Shown: positions 1 to 15,021, numbered from the stretch's first letter. The stretch: 64,000 nt of DNA from an uncultured Collinsella sp. (GCA_959028445.1 CAUFRY010000005.1:1-64000), one strand, 5' to 3'. Notes: generated by a model not told the origin, from the sequence alone. Numbers and translations: made by a program.

Positions 1-52
1 GCGACCCTTAACTACTGAGAGTAGTATAGCTTCTCCCGTCCCTGCGGTCTGC

Positions 53-144
53 GGGTGCCCCGCGGCGGTCTGGTGTTTTCATCTTCACTCCGGTTGCTTC
101 GCAAAGTCGTTCAGATGAAAACACCAGACCGCCGCGGGGCACCC
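53..144. repeat. Long perfect foldback H1
   Basis: A 32-nt left arm (53-84) is perfectly complementary to the right arm (113-144), with a 28-nt loop. There is no T-run on either side, so this is not an ordinary intrinsic terminator. It is the first of three consecutive foldbacks in the 3' flank of carB. Confidence 0.9.
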
Positions 145-191
145 TCGACCTACCGGGAATTGCCATGACGTACGTTGGCTGAATTATTAAC

Positions 192-227
192 GTGGGATCC
201 GCCGTTCGAATGAACGGCGGATCCCAC
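192..227. repeat. Perfect foldback H2
   Basis: Arms 192-207 and 212-227 form a perfect 16-bp stem closed by the 4-nt loop GAAT. Its sequence is unrelated to the neighbouring hairpins. No gene overlaps it. Confidence 0.9.
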
Positions 228-300
228 ACTCATTTTCTATTCAGCCCTAGTCATCGCGCAAAGCCCCTTCGGCAGCACACGGTGCAGCCAAGTCACCGCA

Positions 301-385
301 GGCCGGGGCGGGAGGCGGTCCTTTCTCTCGGAAAACTTCGCGAAGCCCAGTTTCCGAGAGAAAGTGTCCGCCTCCCGCCCCGGCC
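301..385. repeat. Long foldback H3 beyond carB stop
   Basis: Left arm 301-334 pairs with right arm 351-385 over about 33 bp, with a single small interruption. The stem is very GC-rich. It begins 13 nt beyond the carB stop codon and could protect or end the carAB transcript, but it lacks a T-run. Confidence 0.85.
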
Positions 386-397
386 GGACAGGTCACA

Positions 398-3712
<3,315 letters not shown>

Positions 3713-3713
3713 A

Positions 3714-5153
3714 TTAGTTCTCCTCGGTCTCAGCGGTCTCGGGCTCAGCAAAGTTCCAGCCGGCAAGGCGGTCCTTCGCGGTGTCGATGTCCAGGTAGTT
3801 CTCCTCGCCGTCCATGAGTCGCGTAAAGGCGGTAAAGAGATAGTGGGCATCGGTGGGGCCAGGCGAGGCCTCGGGGTGGTACTGGACCGAGAAGCACGGT
3901 GCGTCGAGTAGCTGGATGCCCTCGGCGGTGCCGTCGTTGAGGTTCACATGCGTCAGGCGAATGCGGCCGAAGCGCTCGTTCATCACGACTGGCGCGATGC
4001 CGCGGCGCACCCAGACGCGCAGATCTCCATCGGCCGCATGCTCGGTCTCGCCGCCGGAAAGCTCGGGGACAAGCTTGCCCAAGCTGGGGAACAGCAGACC
4101 AAAGCCATGGTTTTGCGCGGTAATCTCCACGCGACGGCTTACCAGGTTCATGACCGGCTGGTTGCCACCGCGGTGACCGAACTTAAGCTTTTCCATCTGA
4201 GCGCCGCAGGCCAGGCTGATCATCTGGTGACCAAGACAAATACCAAAGACCGGCACCTTGCCGATCAGCTGCTGCACCTGCTCGTAGGTCTCCACCACGG
4301 CGTCGGGGTCGCCGGGACCATTGGACAAAAAGACGCCGTCGGGATTCATGTCGAGCACCTCACTCGCGGGCGTATCCCACGGCACGACGGTAAGGTCGCA
4401 GCCGGCGCGGACCAGACCCTCCAGAAGGCCGCGCTTCACACCGCAGTCGTAGGCGACCACTTTGTGACGGGCAGGAGCGGCAGCCGTAAGCGCAAAGTCA
4501 TGCGTGGCAGGCAGGTCGGCGGCCACAAACTCGTGAGGTACGGGGCAACTTACGGTCTTGACCAGGTTCTCGCCTACCAGCGTGGGCGCAGCGGCCAGAC
4601 GCTCGGCAAGCTCGTCGACGTCGAAGATCTCGGTCGAAATAATGCCCATCTTGGAACCATTGTCGCGCAGGTGGCGCACCAGGGCGCGAGTGTCGACACC
4701 CTCGATAGCGACGATGCCGTGAGCGCGCAGGTACTCCGGCACGCTGACGGCCGAGCGCCAGTTAGAAGGCGTGGCGCACATGTCGCGAACGATCATGCCG
4801 CGCATGGCCGGAGCGCTCGCAGGGCGCACGGCGTCGCCGGGGAAGGCCGACTGGACGTCGGTCTCGTCGATACCGTAGTTGCCGATCTGCGGATAGGTCA
4901 TGGTTACGATTTGGCCGGCATAACTCGGGTCGGTCATGACCTCAAAGTAGCCCTCGAGCGAGGTGTTGAAGCAAACTTCGCCGGTCGCGGTGCCCTCGGC
5001 GCCGCATGCGCGTCCATAAAAAATGGTCCCATCCTCAAGATACAGGATGCAGGGACCGCAGGTGCCCTTGCTGGTTTTGGCCAGCATACGCTGGCAAAGC
5101 TCGCTGGGCGCGAAGGTGCGGGCGGCAGCGCCCGCGGTATGGTTGTTCGCCAT
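3714..5153 (-). CDS. carA: Carbamoyl-phosphate synthase small subunit
   Basis: The glutamine amidotransferase subunit hydrolyses glutamine and channels ammonia to CarB. The 479-residue product has the CarA N-terminal domain ([21 protein letters not shown]) and a class I glutaminase domain. The nucleophile Cys sits in FGICLGHQM, and the His and Glu of the triad in [10 protein letters not shown]. The start is the ATG of MANNHTAG, preceded by AAGGAG. It is first in the carAB operon, with a PyrR-type hairpin overlapping its ribosome binding site. The residues before the GATase motif are unusually rich in Ala and charged residues but otherwise typical. Confidence 0.97.
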   Translation of the reverse strand: MANNHTAGAAARTFAPSELCQRMLAKTSKGTCGPCILYLEDGTIFYGRACGAEGTATGEVCFNTSLEGYFEVMTDPSYAGQIVTMTYPQIGNYGIDETDVQSAFPGDAVRPASAPAMRGMIVRDMCATPSNWRSAVSVPEYLRAHGIVAIEGVDTRALVRHLRDNGSKMGIISTEIFDVDELAERLAAAPTLVGENLVKTVSCPVPHEFVAADLPATHDFALTAAAPARHKVVAYDCGVKRGLLEGLVRAGCDLTVVPWDTPASEVLDMNPDGVFLSNGPGDPDAVVETYEQVQQLIGKVPVFGICLGHQMISLACGAQMEKLKFGHRGGNQPVMNLVSRRVEITAQNHGFGLLFPSLGKLVPELSGGETEHAADGDLRVWVRRGIAPVVMNERFGRIRLTHVNLNDGTAEGIQLLDAPCFSVQYHPEASPGPTDAHYLFTAFTRLMDGEENYLDIDTAKDRLAGWNFAEPETAETEEN

Positions 5154-5159
5154 AATTCT

Positions 5160-5190
5160 CCTTCCCGGTCTCACAGGACCGGCTTAAAGG
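5160..5190 (-). promoter_or_regulatory. PyrR-like RNA binding loop over the carA ribosome binding site
   Basis: In the carA leader the RNA reads GGTCCTGTGAGACC. This keeps the CNGNGA loop of the known PyrR recognition hairpin (consensus ARUCCNGNGAGGYU), and the stem positions that differ remain paired. The six-base stem CCGGTC/GACCGG continues into CCTT/AAGG, and that AAGG belongs to the AAGGAG ribosome binding site. Binding would therefore hide the site. Function is inferred from this match; no pyrR gene is present in the window. Confidence 0.7.
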
Positions 5191-5313
5191 TGTGTAGTTA
5201 GGCCTCGCGGTATTGTAACCGCAAGCATGCCTCATGGCGTTAATTTCATCGAAATGTTTACGAAATGATAATTATGACTTTCTATGCATAATGTTATTTA
5301 ATCCCCGTCCCAG

Positions 5314-5353
5314 AAAAATCATCCCGCGGGGCTTGTGGCTCACGCGGGATGAT
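5314..5353 (-). terminator. Intrinsic terminator after the 5360-6325 gene
   Basis: An 11-bp stem (5318-5328 with 5343-5353) is followed, on the minus strand, by a run of T. It sits 6 nt past the stop codon of the upstream membrane-protein gene. Confidence 0.85.
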
Positions 5354-5359
5354 GGCGTC

Positions 5360-6325
5360 TTACTTTTTCTTGTCCTGCTCCAGCAGTTCGGACGGCGTTC
5401 GGTCGGGCTTACCGCCGCGGAAAATCTCGCGGCCATGCAGACGATGCTCCAGGTCACGTTCGGCCTTTTCCTCGTCAATCTTGGTCTGGCTCACCACCGG
5501 GTCCTCAATCAACGACGACACCGAGTTCACCTGCTTCTGAATGCGCTCGGCGATGGTGTCATCCATACTCACGATGCGCATCTTCCAGTCGATATTCGTG
5601 GCGTTGGATGAGCTCTTGGTCCACACGAACGTCAAAATGGCGCTCTGGTGGCCCCGCGCGGGGAACATGCCAAAGAAGGAATCGTGCTGAATGTTGCTAT
5701 CCTCGTCGATATAGGCGTGAACGTTATACACCACGCGGTCGATCTTGTCGTTGAGCAGCGCGTTGGTCGCAAGCGCCGCGGCCTGGATCTGCCCGTTGGA
5801 CAGCAGCTCGAGCTCGTTGGCAGACGATGTGTCCAACACCGTCACCTCGACCGTGCCCGTACGCTCATCGGCTTCATCGACGGTAAAGTCGAGCGGGAAC
5901 TGCGTAAAGCCGTTGCCCCACTCGAGTCCACCCTTGAGTGCTGTAGAAACGGTATCAACCGAAACGCTCTCGGACAGGTTGGCGGTATTCAGACGGCGCA
6001 TCACGCCGTAGCCGATCTGCATGCCCACGATCAGCACCAAAATACCGATGACCACGGCCATCGCGGTCTTCGTAATGGTATGGCTCACCTGCGAGCCCGA
6101 AGGATCGTCCTCGGACAGCGGGTCGATATGTTTTGCCTGGCTCGCGCGGTCCTCGCTGCGCAGCTGTGCTAGCGCCGCTTTGTCACCGCGCTTGGCCGCA
6201 GCCTCCTTCTCACGCATGCGCTCGGTACGCTTTTTGGCAAGCGTAGGATCCAAGACGCCGGATGCATCGATTTCGGAGAATAACTCCGTCACTTCTTCCG
6301 GAGTCAAAGGGTTCTTGTCAGCCAT
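5360..6325 (-). CDS. Single-pass membrane protein of unknown function
   Basis: I do not recognise a named family. The 321-residue product has a charged, Lys/Arg/Glu-rich N-terminal region of about 85 residues with no signal peptide. One hydrophobic helix follows (about 88-110, MAVVIGILVLIVGMQIGYGV), then a soluble domain of about 210 residues that would face outward, ending in a very charged tail (EQDKKK). It lies 19 nt downstream of the ABC exporter gene and probably shares its transcript, so it could be an accessory factor. The start ATG has AGGAAG upstream. Expression from the same message is inferred from spacing only. Confidence 0.8.
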   Translation of the reverse strand: MADKNPLTPEEVTELFSEIDASGVLDPTLAKKRTERMREKEAAAKRGDKAALAQLRSEDRASQAKHIDPLSEDDPSGSQVSHTITKTAMAVVIGILVLIVGMQIGYGVMRRLNTANLSESVSVDTVSTALKGGLEWGNGFTQFPLDFTVDEADERTGTVEVTVLDTSSANELELLSNGQIQAAALATNALLNDKIDRVVYNVHAYIDEDSNIQHDSFFGMFPARGHQSAILTFVWTKSSSNATNIDWKMRIVSMDDTIAERIQKQVNSVSSLIEDPVVSQTKIDEEKAERDLEHRLHGREIFRGGKPDRTPSELLEQDKKK

Positions 6326-6344
6326 AAACTTCCTGTCATATCAA

Positions 6345-8117
6345 TCAGTCGAGCTCGTGCGCACGCGCACCTTCGAACTGCATTCGATAGTAACGGGCAT
6401 AGGTGCCGCCACGGGCGAGAAGCTGTTCATGCGTGCCACGTTCCACAACGCGACCATGCTCAACGGTCGCAATCTCATCGGCGTGTTTAATGGTCGAGAG
6501 ACGGTGGGCGATGATGATTGTGGTACGGCCGCGTGCCAGCTCTTCGAGCGACTCCTGCACCGCCTCCTCGCTCTCGTTATCCAAAGCACTCGTCGCCTCG
6601 TCCAAGATCAGGATCTTGGGGTTCTTGAGAAACACGCGCGCGATGGCAACGCGCTGCTTCTGTCCGCCCGAAAGACGGCTGCCGCGCTCGCCCACCACGG
6701 TGTCGTAGCCCTGTGGAAGCGATTCGATAAAGGTATCGATATTGGCGCGACGGGCGGCGTCGGCGATCTCTTCCGCCGTAGCGCTCGGCTTGCCGTAGGC
6801 GATGTTCTCGCCAATCGTACCGTCAAACAGATAGACATCCTGCTGCACCAGGCCGATGGCGCGACGCAGGCTCTGCTGCGTCACATCACGCACGTCCTGG
6901 CCGTCGATGCTAATGGATCCGGTAGCCACGTCATAAAAGCGCGGCAGCAGCGAACAGGTCGTGGACTTGCCGCCGCCCGAAGGGCCAACCAAAGCGATGG
7001 TCTGCCCGGGCTTGATGGACAGGTCCATATGGTCGATAACGGGACGCTCGTCGGCATCGCCCTCGCCCAGCTCGACATCCTCGTAGTTAAAGCACACGTC
7101 GTGATACTCCACGGCGCCGGCAGTCACCTGCAGATCCGTAGCGCCCGGCTTGTCCTGGATATCCGGCGCGGTCGAGAGCACCTCGTCCATACGCTTAAAG
7201 CCGGCGATAGCCTTCTGATACGTTTCGGCCGAATTAACGAGTGTCTCGAGCGGCGTGCAGAACAGCGAAATATAGAGTGCAAAGGTCGCCATATCGACCG
7301 CCTGCAGCTGTCCCTTGGCGACCAGCCAGCCGCCCAGCAGCACCACGATCACATAGAGCACACCCGAGAGCAGGCCATACGTCGCGGTATAGACGCCCAT
7401 GGCGTGATACATGTTCTCCTTGGACGAAAGATAGCGATTGTTGGAGGCGCGAAACTTGAAGCGTTCGGTCTCCTCATTGGCAAAGCTCTTGACCACGCGC
7501 ATGCCCGCCAGCGAATCCTGCAGCTGCGCATTGATGCCGCTGATTTTTTTGCGGTTGTCGCTAAAGACCTCGCGCATGCGCATGTTCTGCCAAAACATGA
7601 TGACCGCAAACGCCGCCGTCACCACGGCCATGGCGAGCGCCAGGACCGGGGCGATGGTAAAGAGGATCACAAACGAGCCGATGATCTCGATGCCGCAGAT
7701 GATGATCCACTCGGGCACGTGATGCGCCGCCTCGCAGATATCGAACAGGTCGTTGACCACGCGGCTCATCATGTCGCCCGAGCTGTTGCGGTCGAAGTAC
7801 GCAAAGCTAAAGCGCTCATACTGGTCGAACAGGTCCTCGCGCATTTTGGACTCCATACGCGCGCCCATCACGTGACCCCAATAGCTCACAAAATAACGGC
7901 AGGCGCAGCGGACGGCATACATCAGCACCAAACCCACCGCGATCATGCCGAGCGCCTGCATAATGGCAGCCTGACCCTGAGTAAATAGCCCACCGGTCAA
8001 ATTGCGCAGAATAATGGGGAACGCAAGGTCAATGGCAGCAAGCACCAGAGCACAAACAGTATCAGCAACAAAAAGCCCCATCTGGGGCTCGTAGTAAGAA
8101 AGAAACCTCTTAAACAT
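6345..8117 (-). CDS. ABC exporter, fused permease and ATPase (MsbA/MdlB type)
   Basis: A 590-residue half-transporter that would work as a homodimer in the inner membrane. The N-terminal ~310 residues hold six membrane helices (ABC_membrane type). The nucleotide-binding domain follows, with Walker A GPSGGGKST, signature LSGGQKQRVAIARV, Walker B ILILDEATSALD and the H-loop IIAHRLSTI. Length and order fit MsbA-like multidrug or lipid exporters; the substrate cannot be read from sequence. The start has GAGGA 5 nt upstream. It precedes the unknown membrane protein by 19 nt and is separated from the Nudix gene by a hairpin. Confidence 0.93.
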   Translation of the reverse strand: MFKRFLSYYEPQMGLFVADTVCALVLAAIDLAFPIILRNLTGGLFTQGQAAIMQALGMIAVGLVLMYAVRCACRYFVSYWGHVMGARMESKMREDLFDQYERFSFAYFDRNSSGDMMSRVVNDLFDICEAAHHVPEWIIICGIEIIGSFVILFTIAPVLALAMAVVTAAFAVIMFWQNMRMREVFSDNRKKISGINAQLQDSLAGMRVVKSFANEETERFKFRASNNRYLSSKENMYHAMGVYTATYGLLSGVLYVIVVLLGGWLVAKGQLQAVDMATFALYISLFCTPLETLVNSAETYQKAIAGFKRMDEVLSTAPDIQDKPGATDLQVTAGAVEYHDVCFNYEDVELGEGDADERPVIDHMDLSIKPGQTIALVGPSGGGKSTTCSLLPRFYDVATGSISIDGQDVRDVTQQSLRRAIGLVQQDVYLFDGTIGENIAYGKPSATAEEIADAARRANIDTFIESLPQGYDTVVGERGSRLSGGQKQRVAIARVFLKNPKILILDEATSALDNESEEAVQESLEELARGRTTIIIAHRLSTIKHADEIATVEHGRVVERGTHEQLLARGGTYARYYRMQFEGARAHELD

Positions 8118-8147
8118 GCAGTCCTCGGAGATAAAACAATAACGTAA

Positions 8148-8187
8148 GACCCTGGGGCAAATAATCAGTAGCGTTTGCCCCAGGGTC
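8148..8187 (-). terminator. Hairpin downstream of the Nudix gene
   Basis: A perfect 14-bp stem (8148-8161 with 8174-8187) lies between the Nudix stop and the ABC exporter start. The following T-run is short, so termination strength is uncertain. Confidence 0.6.
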
Positions 8188-8197
8188 GCCCTCGCTT

Positions 8198-8893
8198 TTA
8201 AAGCTCAGTTCCGCCCAGCCTGTGTGCGATGCTGTCACAGGCCAAGGCGCCTACGACGGTCTTGGCGTCTTCGATCTTGCCGTCGAGTACGGCGTCGATC
8301 AGCTCGTGCAGCGGCACCAGGTCCACGTTGACAAACTCGTCATCATCGGGGTTGGGCGCATCAAACTCGAGCTTGGTAGCCAAGTAGATATGGATGATCT
8401 CATCGCAAAAACCGCAGGACGTGACAATCGACGTCAAAAAGCGAATACGACCAGCCCTAAAGCCCGTCTCCTCATGCAGTTCGCGCTTGGCGCAATCGAG
8501 CGGGTCCTCGCCCGGGTCGAGCTTGCCGGCAGGAATCTCGACCGTCACGCGGTCGATGGCGGTGCGGTACTGACGCACCAGTACGATCTTGCCGCTCTCG
8601 GTCAGTGCCACAACGGCCGCCGCACCCGGATGGCGAACGATATCGCGGGCGCTGCGGTGACCGTTGGGCAGCTCAACCTCAAGCCGGTGGACGTCGAGAA
8701 TCTTGCCCTTCCAGGCGCACTCCTCCGAAAGAATCTTCTCGTGCAGCTCGGCATCGTGCGGGTCGTCATCGCCCAACACCAGCGCCGGCTCGTCAGCGAC
8801 CTCACCACCAGGCTCGCCCTCGGCGTGCCCATACATGCGGCTGTCCTCTTCGACGATCTGCGCGTCCACGAGCTCTTCGTTCTTCTCGTCCAT
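8198..8893 (-). CDS. Nudix hydrolase, ADP-ribose pyrophosphatase type
   Basis: Predicted to hydrolyse ADP-ribose or a related nucleoside diphosphate sugar. The Nudix box is complete: G-x5-E-x7-REL-x-EE-x-GF in GKLDPGEDPLDCAKRELHEE followed by TGF. Upstream, VRQYRTAIDRVTVEIPAGKL is the usual lead-in of the ADP-ribose branch. The first ~65 residues are an acidic tail not needed by the fold. Two ATGs lie close together (8902 and 8893). I prefer 8893 because GAGAGG is about 10 nt upstream of it but almost touches the first ATG. purD ends 12-21 nt upstream, so the two probably share a message. Confidence 0.88.
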   Translation of the reverse strand: MDEKNEELVDAQIVEEDSRMYGHAEGEPGGEVADEPALVLGDDDPHDAELHEKILSEECAWKGKILDVHRLEVELPNGHRSARDIVRHPGAAAVVALTESGKIVLVRQYRTAIDRVTVEIPAGKLDPGEDPLDCAKRELHEETGFRAGRIRFLTSIVTSCGFCDEIIHIYLATKLEFDAPNPDDDEFVNVDLVPLHELIDAVLDGKIEDAKTVVGALACDSIAHRLGGTEL

Positions 8894-8914
8894 CCGTCTC
8901 ATTCCTCTCGGATT

Positions 8915-10219
<1,305 letters not shown>

Positions 10220-10273
10220 GGGTGCCTCCTCTATGGATGAATGGCCCGCTCCGCGCGAGCCCTTTGCAAGCAA

Positions 10274-10315
10274 ATATACCCCTCGGCCGCCCGTCTGGGC
10301 TGCAAAGGGGTATAT
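10274..10315 (-). terminator. Hairpin downstream of purA
   Basis: A perfect 10-bp stem (10274-10283 with 10306-10315) lies 22 nt after the purA stop. No strong T-run follows, so it may be a weak terminator or a stabilising 3' hairpin. Confidence 0.5.
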
Positions 10316-10336
10316 CGCAATAACCGTATAAACCGA

Positions 10337-11632
<1,296 letters not shown>

Positions 11633-11689
11633 TCACATTCATGGACTGTCTACGCGCCATGCCGGCACGCAGAAGCACAAAACATTCCC

Positions 11690-11718
11690 AGTATACCCGT
11701 GCAACGGGCGCCTGTCCT
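11690..11718 (-). promoter_or_regulatory. Candidate purA promoter
   Basis: On the minus strand AGGACA is followed 17 nt later by TATACT, about 65 nt upstream of the purA ATG. The -35 matches the consensus at four of six positions and the -10 at five. Confidence 0.45.
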
Positions 11719-13108
11719 ACTCCTCGGCATGTGCCCCATCAAGCTCATAGAACTTGGTGGATGCCGGCAGGAACATCAGGTCGACGTCGCCGATCGGGCC
11801 CGAACGGTTCTTGGCCACGACGATACGCGTAACGCCCTCGTCGGGTCGATCGTCGCGCGAGGCTTCGGCCTCGTCGGCGGAGCGGTCCAAGAACATGACG
11901 ATATCGGCGTCCTGCTCGATGGAGCCCGATTCACGAAGGTCGGAAAGCTGCGGGCGCTTGCCGGTACGGGATTCGACCTGACGCGAGAGCTGCGACAGCG
12001 CGATGAGCGGGATCTTGAGCTCCTTGGCCATGATCTTCAGACCACGCGACATCTCCGAAACCTCGACGGTACGGCTCTCGGAGCGGCGTCCCGGCGGAGG
12101 ACTCACCAGCTGCAGGTAGTCCAGGATGATGATTGCCTTCTCCTTGTTATGGAGCATACGGCGGCTCTTGGCGCGAATCTCGGTCACTGTGGTGCCGGGC
12201 GTATCGTCAATCAGAATATCGAGCTTGGACAAGGTCTGCGTGGCCTCGTTGATATTGGCCCACTGTTCGGGGCTAATACGGCCCATGCGGAAGTCACTGA
12301 TCGAGATCATGGCGTAGGCGCAAATCAGACGCTGGGCAATTTCCTTGCCCGACATCTCCAGCGAGAAGAAGCCGACGGTATAACCAGCAGCGGCGGCATT
12401 CAGTGCCAGGTTCAGAGCGAACGACGTCTTACCTACAGCAGGACGGGCGCCGATAATGATGAGCTGACCCTCGCGGAAGCCCATGAGCATGCGGTCGAGC
12501 GACGGGAAGCCCGTGGGCACGCCCGCAGCCTGGCCACCGGCCTGGCACACTTCCTCGGCCTCGTTATAGGCCTCGACCATAAACTCGGTCAACGTCTTGT
12601 AACTCGACTTGACCTCGCGCGCCGTAACCTTGAGCAGCTTGCTCTCGGCCAGCTCGACAACCTCTTTGGTGTCGGTGGGGGCATTATATGCCAGCGCGTT
12701 GATCTCGTTGGTGGCGCCGATCAGCTCACGCAGCATCGAATCGCGGCGAACGATGGCGGCATGATGCTGCCAGTTGACGAGCGACAGGGTCTGACCCATC
12801 AACTCCAAAATGTACGCTTCGCCGCCCACGGCATCGAGCTTGTTGATGCTTCGCAGGTAATCGATCAGCGAGATGGAGTCGATGGGAATGCGGCTGTTGT
12901 ACATATCGACCATCGCGGTATAGATGGTCTTATGAATGGGCCGGTAGAAGTCATCGGGCTGCAGCTCGACCTGGGCTTCTTCGACCACCTCGGGCGATAG
13001 CAGCATAGCGGCCAGCACATTGGCCTCTGCATCTTGGTTTTGGGGAAGACCCAACTTTGAGCCGCGGTCCTCGACCGTCAGCCCGGTCTCCCTATCGTCA
13101 TATGCCAT
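11717..13108 (-). CDS. dnaB: Replicative DNA helicase
   Basis: Hexameric 5'-3' helicase of the replisome. The 463-residue product has the N-terminal helical domain (PQNQDAEANVLAAMLLSPE), a linker, and a RecA-like ATPase with Walker A GARPAVGKTSFALN and Walker B IIILDYLQL. The C-terminal SRQVESRTGKRPQLSDLRES matches the DnaB pattern. The start is the ATG of MAYDDRE, 5 nt after AAGGA; an ATG two codons earlier overlaps that site. A dciA gene at 34 kb is its likely loading partner. No intein is seen. Confidence 0.96.
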   Translation of the reverse strand: MAYDDRETGLTVEDRGSKLGLPQNQDAEANVLAAMLLSPEVVEEAQVELQPDDFYRPIHKTIYTAMVDMYNSRIPIDSISLIDYLRSINKLDAVGGEAYILELMGQTLSLVNWQHHAAIVRRDSMLRELIGATNEINALAYNAPTDTKEVVELAESKLLKVTAREVKSSYKTLTEFMVEAYNEAEEVCQAGGQAAGVPTGFPSLDRMLMGFREGQLIIIGARPAVGKTSFALNLALNAAAAGYTVGFFSLEMSGKEIAQRLICAYAMISISDFRMGRISPEQWANINEATQTLSKLDILIDDTPGTTVTEIRAKSRRMLHNKEKAIIILDYLQLVSPPPGRRSESRTVEVSEMSRGLKIMAKELKIPLIALSQLSRQVESRTGKRPQLSDLRESGSIEQDADIVMFLDRSADEAEASRDDRPDEGVTRIVVAKNRSGPIGDVDLMFLPASTKFYELDGAHAEE

Positions 13109-13260
13109 GAGCATCCTTATTCATATCGCTTGCGAGCATCCATAGTATCAGCTACGGTCCCAAAACGCGCCGCGCGCCGCCAATCATCACCGAATCAAAC
13201 GGATGAACGGTCCTGTATATAGGACTTCGACGCAACGTTCACCATGACACTCACTCAGCG

Positions 13261-13302
13261 CAAAAAACAAAAGGGCGCCCTGGTTTCCCAGAGCGCCCTT
13301 CT
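13261..13302 (-). terminator. Terminator of the rpsF-ssb-rpsR-rplI operon
   Basis: The stem 13271-13278/13293-13300, extended by further pairing inside, is followed on the minus strand by a T-rich run. It lies about 30 nt beyond the rplI stop. Confidence 0.9.
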
Positions 13303-13332
13303 TAGAACAAGATTGTTGCGTTGCAGCAAATG

Positions 13333-13872
13333 CTACTCGGCAGCAGCCTCAGTCTCGACCTCGGCGGTCTCGGCCTCGGCGACCTCAGCGGCCTCCTCGA
13401 CCTCAGCCTCGGCAGCGAGCTCCTCGGCGGTAACGCCGACGAGAACGACAACCTCGGCCTTGATCTCGCGGTACAGCGAGATGGCAACGGTGTGGGCACC
13501 GGCAACCTTGATGGGCTTACCGAGCTCGACGCGCTTGCGGTCGATGTCCATACCGAGCTGAGCCTTGATGGCGTCAGCGATCATAGCGGCGGTAACGGAG
13601 CCAAAGAGGATGCCCTCGTCGCCGACCTTGACGTCAACGGTGACCGTCTTGCCCTCGAAGGCAGCCTTGGTCTCGTTGGCGGTAGCCAGACGGACGGCCT
13701 CGCGCTTGGCGATGTTGTTGCGACGCTCGTCAAGCTGCTTGAGGTTGCCCTTGGTGGCGGCAACAGCGAGCTTCTTGGGGAACAGGAAGTTCTCAGCGTA
13801 ACCCTGAGCGACCTCTACGACGTCACCCTCGCCGCCCTTGCCCTTGATCTCATCGAGAAGAATAACCTTCAT
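13333..13872 (-). CDS. rplI: 50S ribosomal protein L9
   Basis: bL9 binds 23S rRNA at the base of the L1 stalk. The N-terminal domain MKVILLDEIKGKGGEGD and GYAENFLFPKKLA are diagnostic, and the long connecting helix and C-terminal domain follow. At 179 residues it is about 30 longer than the usual ~150, because of an acidic, Ala/Glu-rich tail (from about residue 150). It is the last gene of the rpsF operon, 15 nt after rpsR. The upstream AGGGAG supports the start. Confidence 0.96.
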   Translation of the reverse strand: MKVILLDEIKGKGGEGDVVEVAQGYAENFLFPKKLAVAATKGNLKQLDERRNNIAKREAVRLATANETKAAFEGKTVTVDVKVGDEGILFGSVTAAMIADAIKAQLGMDIDRKRVELGKPIKVAGAHTVAISLYREIKAEVVVLVGVTAEELAAEAEVEEAAEVAEAETAEVETEAAAE

Positions 13873-13887
13873 GATGCGTCTCCCTTC

Positions 13888-14154
13888 TTAGCCGCGGTCG
13901 CGGTTGCCACGAGAGGAAACCACGGGGACGGTGTACGGCAGGAGAGCCATCTCGCGGGCGCGCTTGATGGCGTTGGCGATGTCATGCTGATGCTGCGTGC
14001 AAGCGCCAGTGACGCGACGGGGCTTGATCTTGCCACGGTCGGTCATGTACTTACGGAGAAGCTGAGTGTCCTTATAGTCGATGAACTCAGTGTTCTCCTT
14101 GCAGAACTGGCAGTACTTACGACGCGGCTGACGTGCAGAAAAATCATTAGCCAT
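13888..14154 (-). CDS. rpsR: 30S ribosomal protein S18
   Basis: bS18 pairs with bS6 on the 30S platform. The 88-residue product carries [11 protein letters not shown] with two cysteines (a Zn-ribbon-like Cys pair seen in many actinobacterial S18), plus the conserved [15 protein letters not shown] and [20 protein letters not shown]. The start is the ATG of MANDFSAR; an in-frame upstream extension is unlike the family. It sits between ssb and rplI, as is usual. Confidence 0.96.
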   Translation of the reverse strand: MANDFSARQPRRKYCQFCKENTEFIDYKDTQLLRKYMTDRGKIKPRRVTGACTQHQHDIANAIKRAREMALLPYTVPVVSSRGNRDRG

Positions 14155-14226
14155 GTCAAAATACCTTTCATTTGGCAACTTCGGCGAACCGAAGCCGCCT
14201 CTCACTCAAAAATAGGTGAACAACCC

Positions 14227-14679
14227 TTAGAACGGGATGTCCTCATCGTAGACGTCGACCGCGGGCGGCGTAGCCACCGGCGCGGCAGGACGTGCTGCGG
14301 GCGCGGAAGCTGCGGGGGCGTAACCGCCCTGGTCGTAGCCACCCTGGCCACCACGGGAGCTCATAAACTCGATCTCATCGACGATGACCTCAAGCTTGCT
14401 CCGGCGCTGGCCGTCGCGCTCCCAAGAGCTGTAGCGCAGCTTGCCCTCGATCGCGACCTTGTTTCCCTTTGCCAGGAAACGGCTCACGGCCTCGGCGCGG
14501 GTGCCGAACATGGTGCAGTCGACAAAGTTGGGATAGTCCTCCCACTCGCCAGTCTGCGCGTTGCGGCGACGATCGTTCACGGCGACGCCAAAGGACAGAA
14601 CCTGGGTTCCGCCGGCGGTGGCGCGCAGCTCGGGATCGCGGGTGAGGTTACCGGTGATGTTCACTCGATTGATGCTCAT
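14227..14679 (-). CDS. ssb: Single-stranded DNA-binding protein
   Basis: A 150-residue SSB. The OB-fold domain occupies residues 1-110 (MSINRVNITGNLTRDPEL, FRAEAV-type and WERDGQRRSK segments). A Gly/Ala/Pro-rich flexible linker follows, then the acidic tail DEDIPF, which docks RecO, PriA and other repair proteins in known systems. It lies between rpsF and rpsR, the widespread arrangement. Confidence 0.97.
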   Translation of the reverse strand: MSINRVNITGNLTRDPELRATAGGTQVLSFGVAVNDRRRNAQTGEWEDYPNFVDCTMFGTRAEAVSRFLAKGNKVAIEGKLRYSSWERDGQRRSKLEVIVDEIEFMSSRGGQGGYDQGGYAPAASAPAARPAAPVATPPAVDVYDEDIPF

Positions 14680-14727
14680 AACTCACTACTTCCTCTTGGG
14701 GCACAAGCCCAGTCCAAAACGACAGTC

Positions 14728-15021
14728 TTACTCCTGGTCGTCGCGACGGACGATCATGTGGCGGACCACAGCGTCGGTGATGCGCAGGACGCGATCAAGC
14801 TCGGCGATCTGGGTAGGATCTGCGTGGAAGTTGATGAGGGTGTAGTCACCATCGGTGAGGTCGTTGATCTCGTAGGCGAGCTTGCGCTTGCCCCACTCGT
14901 CAACGGAGTCGACCTTGCCAGCGCCCTCAGCGATCGTGGTATCGATACGCTTCATAACAGCGAGACGAGTCTCGGGGTCGAGCGACGGGTCAACAAAGAA
15001 CAGCAGTTCATAAGCCTTCAT
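14728..15021 (-). CDS. rpsF: 30S ribosomal protein S6
   Basis: bS6 forms a heterodimer with S18. The 97-residue product starts MKAYELLFFVDPSLD and contains WGKRKLAYEINDLTDGDY and the C-terminal LRITDAVVRHMIVR. The ATG follows AGGAGGTGA with ideal spacing. It is the first gene of the operon, and its leader holds a stem-loop that could be the S6:S18 autoregulatory site. Confidence 0.97.
   Translation of the reverse strand: MKAYELLFFVDPSLDPETRLAVMKRIDTTIAEGAGKVDSVDEWGKRKLAYEINDLTDGDYTLINFHADPTQIAELDRVLRITDAVVRHMIVRRDDQE

Noticed and set aside
3713..3850. Upstream extension of carB by 46 residues
   Set aside because: It lies within carA and the sequence is not CarB-like; ATG 3712 has the expected position.
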